A stretch of 64,000 bases of DNA from the NCBI GenBank assembly GCA_963920705.1, contig OY987236.1, positions 5,566,190 through 5,630,189 of the forward strand, given 5' to 3'. This DNA is from Odiellus spinosus. Its lineage: Eukaryota; Arthropoda; Arachnida; Opiliones; Phalangiidae. This document shows, piece by piece, positions 1 to 10,168 of this stretch. Below the pieces are notes generated by a model. It saw nothing but the letters and a program-made list of their open reading frames with translations. It was not told the origin of the DNA and ran no database searches. Positions within the stretch are counted from its first letter, which is position 1. Every line of letters starts with the position of its first letter. The position numbers and the translations under genes are program-made.

Positions 1-3000
1 AATTAGATGGGATGTCATCCAACAAATATATTTTTATTTGACGCGTATGGAAAAATGGCTCAAAACTATAGGAGTTGGAATTCTGTTATTGTGCGGCACT
101 GAATTATTGGTAAGTTATTTAATTTAATCATTTAAATCCCAATTTATTTTAATTGTAACTCAATTTTAATTCCAATTAAGCTTAATATTAGTCCAATTTC
201 ATTAATTTAATGATTTTAAGTATTTTTAATCTAAATTTACCTTAATTTTAATAATTTTTAATAGTGGTGTGCGAGTCCTGTTTTTTTGGTTTCGAGTCGA
301 GTCCCGAGTCCTGGAAAACTGGACTCGTCCGAGTCCGAGTCCTGAAAAACTGGACTCGACGAGTCTTCGAGTCCTTAAGAAATGGTTTCGAGTCCAATAC
401 GAGTCCAAAATTTCTAGCCGAGTCCAAGACGAGTCCCAAATTTTTAAATTTATATGTACAGCCTGTTGGCTTGATTGAATTTGTCATACTGCTAAGTTAT
501 TATTAGAACTGAACTGAGTCGAACCATTAGAGTAGATGTATAAAATCCTTATTATGGAACTGAATCGAACTAGTGAATCGACCTGAACTATTCTGAACTG
601 GCATCATGGAATTGGGCAGCCATTGTACATCGCAGTCCTCACTTCAGAGTCTGTCGTCGCGTAGTTAACTTCGTTTGCGATTATGTTTAACTTTAACTTT
701 TATAATAAATTAATTAGTTAATAAAAATGAGTTTTTATTATCTTATATCTAACAGTGGTAGCAGAGCGTGGTTGGTTCATGGACGATTAGAAGTTTAGTT
801 AAAGTAAATTATAAAGTTATAGTCGATATCAAAGCTGACGTCGCCGAGGCTTAACCGTCTTGGACTGATTGTTACATGATGGCGGAAGGTGCTTTGTTTT
901 CGTTGGGTCATGTGGAGAAACTGGACTCATCGAACTATAAAGGTTGGCGTTTCGAAATGGAGATGGTACTCCGCGAACGCGGTTTATGGGAATTTGTCAA
1001 GGAAGAGGATTCAACTGGTGAGGATGAACTTACCTCGGAGGAACGACAGAAACTTTCACTACGTAAGTCAAGAGCGTATTCAATAATAGCTATGGGCCTT
1101 AGCGAAGACATCAGGAATATAATCGAGGGAACTGACACCGCTTATGAAGCTTGGGAACGACTGCAGAGCGTCTTTGAACCTAAGTCAAGGGCACGCATAG
1201 CAGTTCTACGTAGACAGTTTTATACAGCGACATATCAACCAGGCGAAACGATGCCGGCATATATAGGTCGTCTAACAAGTATGCGGCGTCAATTAGAGAA
1301 TGCGGGGAAGGATATATCAAACGATGAAATGGCATATCAATTAATAGATTCAATACCAGCATCCTATGAACCGTTGGTTTTAAATATTTACCAGTTACCA
1401 GACAGCGAATTCACGCCGGAACATATAAAACGTCAGTTATTAGCGGAATATGGGCGTAAGGTCATGAAAGAAAACGTTGAATGTTCGAGCGATGCGTTTT
1501 CGGTACAAACAAAGGGAGCCTTCCAATACACTGAAAAAAAGGGAATACCTAACAAGAAAGTTAGAGACAATACTAGTCAAAAGAAGAGTTTTTATGGAAC
1601 TTGCTTCTCGTGTGGGAAGGTCGGACATAGGAAAGCTGATTGCCGTAAAGAGAAAGCCCAAGGTAGAAATCCACAGTCGAAACCGAAGAAGGATGAAGAA
1701 CGGGGAGCATTTTTCGCCTCAACCTGCTTCTCCGAAACACTAGAAAACCAATGGCTCGTGGATTCAGGTGCGACGCATCACTTCTGTACCCAACGGGACT
1801 GGTTTTATACCTTTAAGAATACAACGAAATGCGTAGCGGTAGGAGAGGGGCAAACGAAAGCGGAAGGATGCGGAGATATTTGGTTAGAAATACGTACTGG
1901 AGGTTTGAAGAAGCAGTTCTTATTACAAAACGTTATATATACGCCGAAAATGAGGAAGAATTTAATATCCGTCCGCTTGATGGATCTCGCGGGATTTCAA
2001 GGAATTTTTCATAAAGGCCGTTTTACGTCATATTTTTCAAGTGGAAATTTGGCATTTCGAGCAGAATTACAAGGGCTTCATTATGCTGTTAATGCCAAAG
2101 TATTAAGAAATGGACCTGATGCTGATGACGAGGCCATCGTTTCTCAAGAAGGCGCATATACTGCAAGTAAAACTGTCAAGAAGGCATCAAATTGCAAATC
2201 ACGATTAAACATGTTTGAATTATGGCATCGGCGCCTAGGACACCTGAATAGCAAAGATATCAAACATATGGCGGATAATGACATGTTAACTGGCCTTGAG
2301 AAGATTACTGGTACGCTAGAAACATGTATCGCGTGCAAAGTCAGCAAAAGTATTCAACATACCCATGTGAAATTGGATGGGATAAGAAGTACGGATATTT
2401 TACAACTGGTTCATTCGGATGTCTGGGGTCCGGCGCCCGTGACGGCACGTGGCGGAGCAAAATATTATGTTACATTTATAGACGATTATAGTAGATACGT
2501 TCGGCTATTTCCTATAACTGGGAAGTATGACGTTTTAACCTGCTTTGAAACATACAGAAAACAAGTAGAAACCCAAACAGGGAAGGTCCTCAAGGTCATA
2601 AGAACTGATAATGGAGGAGAGTATTGCTCGCGAGCTTTTGAACAATACTGTAACAGCGCAGGGATTAAACATGAACATACGAACGTATACTCACCGGAGA
2701 TGAACGGCGTCGCGGAACGCATGAACAGGACTCTAGTAGACATGACTCGTACATTGCTCAACGAAGCTAATCTACCTGGTTCTTTCTGGGCAGATGTCAT
2801 ACGAACCGCGGTCTACTTACGAAATCGTATAAAGCATCCCCAGTTTAAAGATAAAACACCTACTGAATTATGGACCGGTCATAAACCCAGTGGACGACAT
2901 CTCAAACGATTTGGATGTTTAGCCTTCATCCATACGCCGAAGCCACATAGAAGGCATAAATTAGAACCGCGAGCAAAACTGGGAATCCTTATTGGATATT

Positions 3001-6000
3001 CGATAATCACTAAAGGATATCGTATATGGTGTCCAGAGACGAAGGTTATGATTGACACCCAACACGTCACCTTTGATGAAAATCAACTCGGAAATGATAT
3101 TATCATGCAACATAGTACTCAGAGAAAGCCGGTGATGTACTTACAGTCACCTGAAGACGACTTTGATGAAGCCGTACCAAACCAGCGAAAGGAAAGTGCA
3201 ATGAGCAAAGATGAGAGTACTAATCAAAGTGATGATGATCAATCCAATTCAGAGTCAGGCTCGGAAAGGAGTGGTGGGAAAAAGAACACTATCCCTGATG
3301 TAAGCGACAATCTCCATCCCGATGAAAGTACTTTACAATTGGATGACAGTACATCAACAGACTCGGTTACAGAAGAGAAACAAGTATTACAATTACCTCC
3401 TGGATTTGAAAAGAAAGTCCATATTAGGAAAAAGGGACGTTCGAAAGGAGATATCGACGTTATCTACCACACCCCAAAAGGTACGCGTTTGAGATCAAAA
3501 CCGGATGTGGAAAGGTACTTAAAGAAACACGGACTTAATTACGATATCAAATTATTCGAGTTCCCAAGGAAAAATCCTGTTGCCTTATATAACGACGATC
3601 AAGACGATGAAGATGAAATCTTCTATGAAGCGAATTACGCAGAAGTATTAATTCCAACAAGTTACGATGAAGCCATGAAGTCTCCCGAGCACACTCAATG
3701 GCAAGAGGCTATGGTAGAAGAAGTAAATACGTTGACTAGTAGAAATGTTATGAAACCAGTACCTGTACCCCTAAATAAGAAGATAGTTGGCTGCCGGTGG
3801 ATATACACACTAAAAAGGAATGGAGATCAAATCATCCGATATAAAGCGCGTTTAGTAGCGCAGGGATTTAATCAAATACCGGGCGTTGATTATGATCAAG
3901 CGTTTTCCCCAGTTGTCAACTTTTCATTAATACGATTGTTCCTCGCCATGTTTATTGTGACATTTGGTTGGATACATCGTCACTACGACGTAAAAAATGC
4001 CTATTTATATGGCACCCTCGACAAAGAAGTCTTAATGAAACAGATACCTGGCTTTGAAACGAAATCAACGGAACCTACCTGTATGAAACTGGTGAAGGCG
4101 TTGTACGGACTTCCGCAAAGCGGACGCCTTTGGTTTCAGGAGTTGGACGCTACCTTTCGAAAACTTGGATTCACGAAATTACCTGGAACAAATTGCGTTT
4201 ATTTTCTCCCATTGAAGGTGATCATATTAGTCTACGTGGACGATTTTGTTGTTATAGGACGAAACGAAGAGGTTTTACTAGAGGTTTTTACGAAGCTAAA
4301 AAGTATTTATGAAATAAAAGATCTCGGTCCGATAAAGAAGATATTAGGTATTGAAGTAAAACAATTAACTGATGGAGGACTCAAATTACATCAAACATCA
4401 TATGTGCGGGAAATACAACGCAAATTTAAAATCGTTTGTTCCGAGCCAGTGAGCCTACCTCTACATCCTAGTGTTATACTTACACGAGCAGATTGCCCAC
4501 AGGACGAAAAGGATATGGAGCAGATGAAGAGTCTCCCTTATCAGTCACTAATAGGATCGTTGTTATTTCTCGCACAACGAACAAGACCGGACATATTGTA
4601 TGCAGTAATAGCGCTATCCCAATTTAATTCAAATCCTGGGCTCATACATTGGACGAGACTCTGCCAATTGGCTCGCTACGTCATATCAACAGAGGAGTAT
4701 GGATTACATTATTATCCTGGATCAACCATGAGGCTCAATATGTATTCCGACAGCGATTGGGGCGCTGACAAGGACACGAGAAAATCCATATCCGGATTCG
4801 TGTGTTGTTTAGGAGAGTCTCCCTTCTCTTGGCGTTCGTGTAAACAAAAATCGGTTTCATTGTCAACCATGGAAGCCGAATATATGGCGTTATCGGAAGC
4901 TGTCAAGGAGCTACTATGGTTGATACCATTAGTGACGGAAATAACAAGCAAATTCGTGATAGAACTCGAGAAATCTCTTGTTTACTGTGACAACACCTCC
5001 GCCATCTGTTTCGCAAACAACAACGTGGAAAATAATCGATCGAAACATATCGATATTCGATACCATTTCGTACGAGATACCTTAGCGGAGAATAAGTTTG
5101 GATTAAAACATATCGGGACTAAAAGTAATATAGCTGATCTATTCACAAAAATATTAAACAAAACCAATTTTATTAATTGTATAAATTTATTGAATTTAAG
5201 AGAATGATTTTCGAAATGTATTACCAATAATGATTAATAATGTTCCTAATTTATATTAATGTGTAAATCAAATAACTAGTATATCAAATAGGGAGAGAAT
5301 TGTTGGCTTGATTGAATTTGTCATACTGCTAAGTTATTATTAGAACTGAACTGAGTCGAACCATTAGAGTAGATGTATAAAATCCTTATTATGGAACTGA
5401 ATCGAACTAGTGAATCGACCTGAACTATTCTGAACTGGCATCATGGAATTGGGCAGCCATTGTACATCGCAGTCCTCACTTCAGAGTCTGTCGTCGCGTA
5501 GTTAACTTCGTTTGCGATTATGTTTAACTTTAACTTTTATAATAAATTAATTAGTTAATAAAAATGAGTTTTTATTATCTTATATCTAACAGTCCGAGTC
5601 CTGAAAAACTGGACTCGACGAGTCTTCGAGTCCTTAAGAAATGGTTTCGAGTCCAATACGAGTCCAAAATTTCTAGCCGAGTCCAAGACGAGTCCCAAAT
5701 TTTTAAATTTATATGTACAGCCAACTTTGATTTCTATATTTTGAAGCCAGGGCGGCACAAAATAAGAGGGATCAAAGTTGGCTGTGGCAAATCAAAGATG
5801 AAGTTTACCCACCTATACCATTTACTATTGTATTGGAATTTTCGGTGATAAAGGATTTTTTAAGTAGTAAAAGTGCTAAAAGGTAAAGTAAATTAACTAA
5901 ATGTATAGAAACTGCTGTAAAAATATAAACTCCCCCCAAAAATTAGGACTCGTCCGATTTTTATACCTATTGCGAGTCCTATGCGAGTAATTTTTAGCCT

Positions 6001-8293
6001 TGGTGGAGGACTCGGGTACTCGCGCGAGTCCTGGAAAAACGTGTTGCGAGTCCGAGTACTCGCAATTTGCGAGTACTCGCACACCCCTAATTTTTAATAT
6101 CAATTTAACTGAATTTTTAATTATTTTAATAATTTTTTAGGTGGTGTCCTTTTTCCATCGCGAAGTTTTTACAATGGGTAATTATTATTATTATTAATTA
6201 AATTAATCATTAATTGAATTAATGATAATATTATTAATTTTATCTTTATTTTATTATTAATAGGTTTAATAGCGATCGCATTTTGGCCATTATTTACGCA
6301 ATTAAAAGAATCGCGCAAAATTTTGGTTTTATCTTGGTTCGCTACTTGTCTAGTCATGGCCATTTTTCCGATGCTTCCAGTTGTTGGAAGAAATTCCAAT
6401 TACAATATTGTGTAATTACTTATAATCGTTAATTAAATTTACTCAATTATTAATCAAATTATTTGATAATTATTAGAACCTTATCAGGGTGGCTTAGTAT
6501 TTTACTAACTGCCTTTTGCGCCAGACGGAAAGAGATTGGATTGGTCAGAAGTAGAAGAGATTCGCAAAGAAGAGAACCATTTCACGTCGTCATTCTAACC
6601 ATCGTACAAGTACGAGTAGACTCCCTTTCAACGGACCACTTTGCCTTTAATTAAATTAATACGCTAATGCATTAATTTCAGGTTTTTGTGATCTGGTTAT
6701 CAACTATGACTGTAAAATCAACTTCAAGTAGCATAAGCTCTAAATTAGGCCTTCCAATATGGTGCCAAGTGATTTCTTGGACTATATTAGGTATGTTCCG
6801 AGCACTATTGACTACTTCAAAGGGATAGTATCATAATCAGCGACGACTAAGAAAAAAAAAGCTCCTAGCTCTGATTTTGCTATAAAACAAATCAAATGTA
6901 TAAAATTCAGAATCTATAACAAAAGAACTGGGAATGTATTGAACTATACATTTACTTGGTTCGCGAAGTATCATCTATGCTTTAATGCTTTAGAGCAAAG
7001 AAAAAAGCTCTCTCAAAATTGCACGGTACTATCCCTTTAATTATATATTAATATCCTTAATTATGGTTTAAATTAATTTCAGTGATATCATTTTTCCTGC
7101 CATTATTCGGTTCATCTTCCATCCTAACGAGATTATTGAACATAGCCGCTTCTTTACAAGCGGTCGTTTTGTTAATGTCTATAGTGTACGTACCATTTTA
7201 AATTTTAGGTTTTATTTAAAATTTAATATAATGATTATTTATAGCCACGAAGGATTCTTTTGCTTAGGTAAAGTTTTTTAAGGTTTAAAGTATCCGTCTC
7301 ATTAACTAAAAGTTGTATAAACATTATCTTAATTTACGTTTATAGTTTTATGTATTCTGATGTTTTTGTGGTTGTGCATCGAACATCAACTAAGTAATTT
7401 TAATAATGAAGTAAGAGTCTGTTATAATTATGTAACTTTTAAATTTCATAATTATTATTTATTAAATAATTAAGAACTCCTTAATTAGCTCCATAATGTG
7501 ACATTCCTGAGTGAATATCAAACCCCGCAACGCAAAACTATAAACCAAAAAATTGGTCCAGGAGATTTAAGACGAGCTTATCTATTTGTATCCTTTATAA
7601 TTAAAATTAAATTAAAATTTTTGTCACTGGTAGTTCGAACCTTGATTAATTATACCATAGTTATTTTTTATATTCTACGCTTTTTACGGAATTGGAAACA
7701 TTGCCAGTATAAACAGGTATAGGTTTAATTGTATATTATAATTAAAATTAAGATAAATAATAAATAGTTTTATATTAATTTTAGTTTTGAGCCAACAAGC
7801 GTTTACTGCTTTCTTACAATATTTAGTCCATTTACAATGGGATTTCTACTACTTATAAAAGTAAGGTGACCTAGTTAATCAAATTAAATCTATTTGTAAT
7901 TAATTTAATGTTAATTTTCAGATCATGATTCCATTTTTGTTGGTTAGTTGCGGATTCAGAGCAATATTAATCACTATTAAAGTGCCAACCAAGGCCCTTT
8001 TTATGCTAGTTTTAATTTTTTCTGATTTAATGGCATTGGTAATTTTAATTTTAATTAAAAATTAATTATTAGAATATTGTTCATCCTCTAAATTCTTTGT
8101 TGTTTAATTGCAGCATTTCTTTTTCATGGTAAAAGATAGCGGAAGTTGGTTAGAAATTGGAACTTCCATTAGTCATTACGTAATAATGATGGGAACTATT
8201 TTGTTTGTAACGTTTTTATACGGTTTAGCATGGATTTTAACTACCACACATTTGAAAATACCTTTATATCGGTCTAAAAGGCACACAATGTAG
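1..8293 (+). CDS. PIGN: PIGN, GPI ethanolamine phosphate transferase 1 (3' exons, 5' part outside window)
   Basis: This enzyme transfers ethanolamine phosphate to the first mannose of the GPI precursor in the ER. The multi-pass C-terminal PigN domain is what is visible here. Exons, all with GT/AG junctions and compatible phases, are <1-109, 6141-6177, 6264-6411, 6477-6609, 6682-6790, 7083-7185, 7245-7267, 7346-7410, 7489-7587, 7661-7716, 7785-7860, 7922-8038 and 8114-8293 (TAG stop). Joined, they give recognisable PIGN blocks: [37 protein letters not shown] and [20 protein letters not shown], matching the human C-terminus in order and spacing. The N-terminal catalytic domain lies upstream of the window. 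Exon 7245-7267 is only 23 bp. Two introns are swollen by transposons; the others are 59-86 bp. No frameshift or stop interrupts the joined frame. The least certain junction is the 6411/6477 pair, chosen because it keeps frame and aligns with the family. Confidence 0.93.
254..261. repeat. 8-bp target site duplication, left copy
   Basis: ATTTTTAA immediately left of the hAT-like TIR; the matching copy is at 6090-6097. Confidence 0.7.
333..463. repeat. 131-bp target duplication, left copy
   Basis: This block of GAGTCC-rich sequence, ending with TATGTACAGCC, directly precedes the 5' LTR and is repeated exactly at 5592-5722 directly after the 3' LTR. Confidence 0.92.
464..754 (+). repeat. Copia 5' LTR
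   Basis: 291 bp, begins TGTTGGCTTG and ends ATCTAACA. By reading, it matches the 3' LTR base for base. It should hold promoter and polyadenylation signals; the stretch around 690-745 is AT-rich with AATAAA-like sequence. Confidence 0.95.
756..766 (+). promoter_or_regulatory. Primer-binding site for initiator tRNA-Met
   Basis: TGGTAGCAGAG, one base after the 5' LTR, is complementary to the CCA-bearing 3' end of animal initiator tRNA-Met, whose 3' terminus reads CUCUGCUACCA. It primes minus-strand DNA synthesis. Confidence 0.88.
876..5207 (+). CDS. Copia gag-pol polyprotein, 1443 residues, intact
   Basis: The single frame starts at the first ATG of an ATGATG pair, 110 bases past the primer-binding site. 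Order of parts: Gag (about 1-240); CCHC zinc knuckle at 243-256 with spacing C-x2-C-x4-H-x4-C; aspartic protease with D-S-G at 296-298; GAG pre-integrase zinc region around WHRRLGHLN; integrase catalytic triad D515, D578 and E614 (D-x35-E); acidic serine-rich linker around 760-840; reverse transcriptase with KARLVAQGF and the YVDD box at 1120-1123; RNase H with SDSDW near 1290, then CDNTSA and [10 protein letters not shown]. Length is normal for an animal copia element. Gag and Pol share one frame with no visible frameshift or leaky stop, as in classical copia, where Gag is made separately by RNA-level regulation. All catalytic motifs are present, so it could be active; that is inference. Confidence 0.97.
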   Translation: MMAEGALFSLGHVEKLDSSNYKGWRFEMEMVLRERGLWEFVKEEDSTGEDELTSEERQKLSLRKSRAYSIIAMGLSEDIRNIIEGTDTAYEAWERLQSVFEPKSRARIAVLRRQFYTATYQPGETMPAYIGRLTSMRRQLENAGKDISNDEMAYQLIDSIPASYEPLVLNIYQLPDSEFTPEHIKRQLLAEYGRKVMKENVECSSDAFSVQTKGAFQYTEKKGIPNKKVRDNTSQKKSFYGTCFSCGKVGHRKADCRKEKAQGRNPQSKPKKDEERGAFFASTCFSETLENQWLVDSGATHHFCTQRDWFYTFKNTTKCVAVGEGQTKAEGCGDIWLEIRTGGLKKQFLLQNVIYTPKMRKNLISVRLMDLAGFQGIFHKGRFTSYFSSGNLAFRAELQGLHYAVNAKVLRNGPDADDEAIVSQEGAYTASKTVKKASNCKSRLNMFELWHRRLGHLNSKDIKHMADNDMLTGLEKITGTLETCIACKVSKSIQHTHVKLDGIRSTDILQLVHSDVWGPAPVTARGGAKYYVTFIDDYSRYVRLFPITGKYDVLTCFETYRKQVETQTGKVLKVIRTDNGGEYCSRAFEQYCNSAGIKHEHTNVYSPEMNGVAERMNRTLVDMTRTLLNEANLPGSFWADVIRTAVYLRNRIKHPQFKDKTPTELWTGHKPSGRHLKRFGCLAFIHTPKPHRRHKLEPRAKLGILIGYSIITKGYRIWCPETKVMIDTQHVTFDENQLGNDIIMQHSTQRKPVMYLQSPEDDFDEAVPNQRKESAMSKDESTNQSDDDQSNSESGSERSGGKKNTIPDVSDNLHPDESTLQLDDSTSTDSVTEEKQVLQLPPGFEKKVHIRKKGRSKGDIDVIYHTPKGTRLRSKPDVERYLKKHGLNYDIKLFEFPRKNPVALYNDDQDDEDEIFYEANYAEVLIPTSYDEAMKSPEHTQWQEAMVEEVNTLTSRNVMKPVPVPLNKKIVGCRWIYTLKRNGDQIIRYKARLVAQGFNQIPGVDYDQAFSPVVNFSLIRLFLAMFIVTFGWIHRHYDVKNAYLYGTLDKEVLMKQIPGFETKSTEPTCMKLVKALYGLPQSGRLWFQELDATFRKLGFTKLPGTNCVYFLPLKVIILVYVDDFVVIGRNEEVLLEVFTKLKSIYEIKDLGPIKKILGIEVKQLTDGGLKLHQTSYVREIQRKFKIVCSEPVSLPLHPSVILTRADCPQDEKDMEQMKSLPYQSLIGSLLFLAQRTRPDILYAVIALSQFNSNPGLIHWTRLCQLARYVISTEEYGLHYYPGSTMRLNMYSDSDWGADKDTRKSISGFVCCLGESPFSWRSCKQKSVSLSTMEAEYMALSEAVKELLWLIPLVTEITSKFVIELEKSLVYCDNTSAICFANNNVENNRSKHIDIRYHFVRDTLAENKFGLKHIGTKSNIADLFTKILNKTNFINCINLLNLRE
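5287..5300 (+). promoter_or_regulatory. Copia polypurine tract
   Basis: The purine-rich run AATAGGGAGAGAAT abuts the 3' LTR, the expected position of the plus-strand primer. Confidence 0.8.
5301..5591 (+). repeat. Copia 3' LTR
   Basis: 291 bp, preceded by the polypurine tract and followed directly by the 131-bp target duplication at 5592. Same sequence as the 5' LTR. Confidence 0.95.
5592..5722. repeat. 131-bp target duplication, right copy
   Basis: Exact copy of 333-463 as read by eye. From 5723 the hAT-like element continues without its left counterpart, so the duplication belongs to the Copia insertion event or to something that followed it. Confidence 0.92.
6090..6097. repeat. 8-bp target site duplication, right copy
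   Basis: ATTTTTAA immediately right of the hAT-like TIR; identical to 254-261. Confidence 0.7.
6818..7040. mobile_element. Small MITE in a PIGN intron (TIR AAAGGGATAGTA)
   Basis: Left end AAAGGGATAGTATC and right end, inverted, AAAGGGATAGTACC share 12 bases; the right end borders TTAA. It fills most of the 292-bp intron 6791-7082. Removing it leaves about 69 bp, the size of the neighbouring introns, which supports the boundaries. One-ended relatives appear at 19878 and 21463. Confidence 0.6.
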
Positions 8294-8346
8294 ATATAAA
8301 CATAAATTATGATTTAGGCCTAACAATTGTGAATTTTGAAATTAAA

Positions 8347-8352
8347 AATAAA
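8347..8352 (+). promoter_or_regulatory. Candidate PIGN polyadenylation signal
   Basis: An AATAAA hexamer lies 54 bases after the PIGN stop codon. A second candidate lies near 8410. Cleavage site not determinable from sequence. Confidence 0.55.
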
Positions 8353-8534
8353 ATGTTTGATGTCCTAATTTTTGTTATATATATTAGATATTTCTGCCTT
8401 AGTGTCACTAAATAAATAGGCCCAAAAATTGTCAACTCAAAAGTAAATAAAAAGAATGAATTAGGCTAAGCCTAAGATTTAACCATAAATTAAGATTAAA
8501 GTTTAAATTAGGTTCAGTTATAGTGAATTCTAAA

Positions 8535-8865
8535 TTAAAAATGTTTCATTAGGCTTAACTATTTAAAAATGTTTCATTAGGCTTAACTATTTAAAAATGT
8601 TTCATAAGTTTTATTTATAATAAACGTTTCATTATGATTTAAATGTTTAGTAGGATTAGGCTTAACTAGTTAAATGTTTCATTAGGATTAGGCTTAACTA
8701 TTTAGATGTTTCATTACGCTATTTAAAATGCTTCGTTAGCATTAGGCTTAACTATTTAAAAACAAAAGTTTCATTAGGATTAGGCTTAACTATTTAGATG
8801 TTTCATTAGGCTATTTAAAAATAAATGATTCATTAGGATTAGGGTTAACTATTTAAAAAGCAAAT
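8535..8865. repeat. Minisatellite, 28-bp unit, downstream of PIGN
   Basis: Degenerate direct repeats of about 28 bp with core GGCTTAACTATTTAAA and TGTTTCATTA; about ten partial or full units. The first two full units (8551, 8579) are spaced exactly 28 bp; later ones are shortened or diverged. Confidence 0.8.
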
Positions 8866-9100
8866 TTTGATTTAGGCTTAATGGTTGTCAAAAGAGATCA
8901 AATTCCCCGCTGGTAGCTACTATAGTAGAAAACAGCCTTGCTTTGAGTAAACATTTCCATAGAAAACCGGTTTTTTCTATGTTAACAAACGGCAAACTGT
9001 GTTAAGCCAGTTGTGATTGCTACGATTGGTAGATAGTGAAGTCACATGTTATGACGTCCTATTTCCGTGATTTCACTGCAGCGACCCCAAATTTTCATTT
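8866..9100. other. Intergenic spacer between PIGN and the RRM gene
   Basis: No gene. Contains a near-perfect palindrome at about 8957-8982 (CATAGAAAACCGG and its inverse). A related half, CCGGTTTTTCTATGG, recurs near 61534. Confidence 0.5.
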
Positions 9101-9253
9101 CCCAGCAATTTTGGCGCGCCCGAAGAACGAGTTCTTTTCTTTCTGCAACGCGAGTTTGACTAGTCGTCTGATAATTTCATCGTCACGTTAAAGTTAGAAA
9201 TTTAAGTCGTAAAACAACCGAATAATCGGTGAAGATATCTTTGGAAGAGAGCT
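9040..9253 (+). promoter_or_regulatory. Probable promoter and 5' untranslated exon of the RRM gene
   Basis: A locally GC-richer stretch with a TGACGTC half-palindrome near 9050 and CpGs around GGCGCGCCC (9113). It ends in a good donor, GAGAGCT|GTGAGT, near 9253. An acceptor TACAG at about 10160 just before the start codon would complete a 5'UTR intron of about 0.9 kb. This is inference from position and composition; no transcript evidence. Confidence 0.4.
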
Positions 9254-10168
9254 GTGAGTTTTTAACGCATGTTTATCGATTTATGGGTGTTTTTATATGA
9301 TTTTAAGGGTGGGAAATTAATATTTTTGATACGGGGATTTGGGCGAACGTTGATTTTAATGGCGGCTTTCGTTTACTGCGACGCTTCCCTTCCGGCGTAG
9401 ACAAAGAACCGGTGAAGGGCGTTGGTTTAAAACTTGTCATTTTAAACCCTGTTCGTTGTTTTTTAATCATTGTTTAAGTTTCACCGTAATCAAATGAACC
9501 AATTAACATAAAACAAATTTTTCTACCTCTATATTTTTCGTAAACCGCTAAAAATATCTTTAAAGGTTAAATTAATCGCGTTTGCGATGGAATATCTAAC
9601 CTCCATGCCTCTACTAGAACTAGATAGGCTTGGGAAAATACCCACAATCGCTTATTTTTCAGGCTTAAATAATATTATTTACGTCAAAGAGAAAGGAGAT
9701 TAGAGGGTAGAAAAGGTAGAGGAGAAAACGCCGCCATTTGGCAAGTTCTTTCCACCACTAAGGCATTAGGATCCCCTCCTCTCCCCCCTGAAAGTCATCT
9801 TTCAGATTTCGGTTCCCACTAAAGCTGGGAGTAAATATCTCTTGCATGCTCTTAGACATAAATCTAGGCAAAAGGCAAAAATTGTTGCCCTGCTTCCCTC
9901 TCAACTGTTATTTAAACGATTTTTCCTTGGGATAACTCAACCTTTCTACACAAATAAAAAAGTAGGCCCAAGTTAGGCACACCCTTGATTATGATCTTCA
10001 TTCAATTTGTATTCGTAGAATAAAATAAGCATGACCATTTTAAATTTATCGCCTAAACATTTGTTGAACACTTGAAATGAATAAGCAGAATTTGATATGT
10101 CTGCGAATCCAATTTGGGCTTAGTGTTTTCGTATTTCTTCTAGGTAACCCAAATCTACAGTTATAACC

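Larger units (their letters stand above)
464..5591 (+). mobile_element. Complete Copia (Ty1/copia, Pseudoviridae-type) LTR retrotransposon
   Basis: The element is 5,128 bp with two 291-bp LTRs that I read as identical, starting TG and ending CA. A tRNA-iMet primer-binding site, one long gag-pol frame and a polypurine tract lie between them in the canonical order. Domain order integrase before reverse transcriptase defines the copia superfamily. It is inserted in the hAT-like element inside a PIGN intron, same strand as the gene. Identical LTRs and an open frame indicate a very recent insertion. In place of a 5-bp target duplication it is bounded by a 131-bp exact direct repeat. No envelope-like frame is present. 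Confidence 0.97.
262..6089. mobile_element. hAT-like non-autonomous element, interrupted by Copia
   Basis: The left end TAGTGGTGTGCGAGT (from 262) is inverted at the right end, TAGGGGTGTGCGAGT read from 6089 on the minus strand, with one mismatch in 15. An identical 8-bp direct repeat ATTTTTAA flanks both ends (254-261 and 6090-6097). An 8-bp target duplication and TAG/CAG-type TIRs are typical of the hAT superfamily, so the assignment is an inference from ends only; no transposase is present. Without the Copia insertion and its flanking duplication the element is about 569 bp. Both arms are filled with degenerate repeats of the motif GAGTCC / GGACTC. It lies in a PIGN intron. Confidence 0.75.

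Noticed and set aside
226..506. Overlapping open frames on both strands before the Copia element
   Set aside because: They arise from the GAGTCC-type repeats of the hAT-like element, which lack stops in several frames; the same frames recur at 5555-5848.
464..5591. Endogenous retrovirus or Gypsy/Errantivirus
   Set aside because: Integrase lies before reverse transcriptase and no envelope frame exists; this is copia order.
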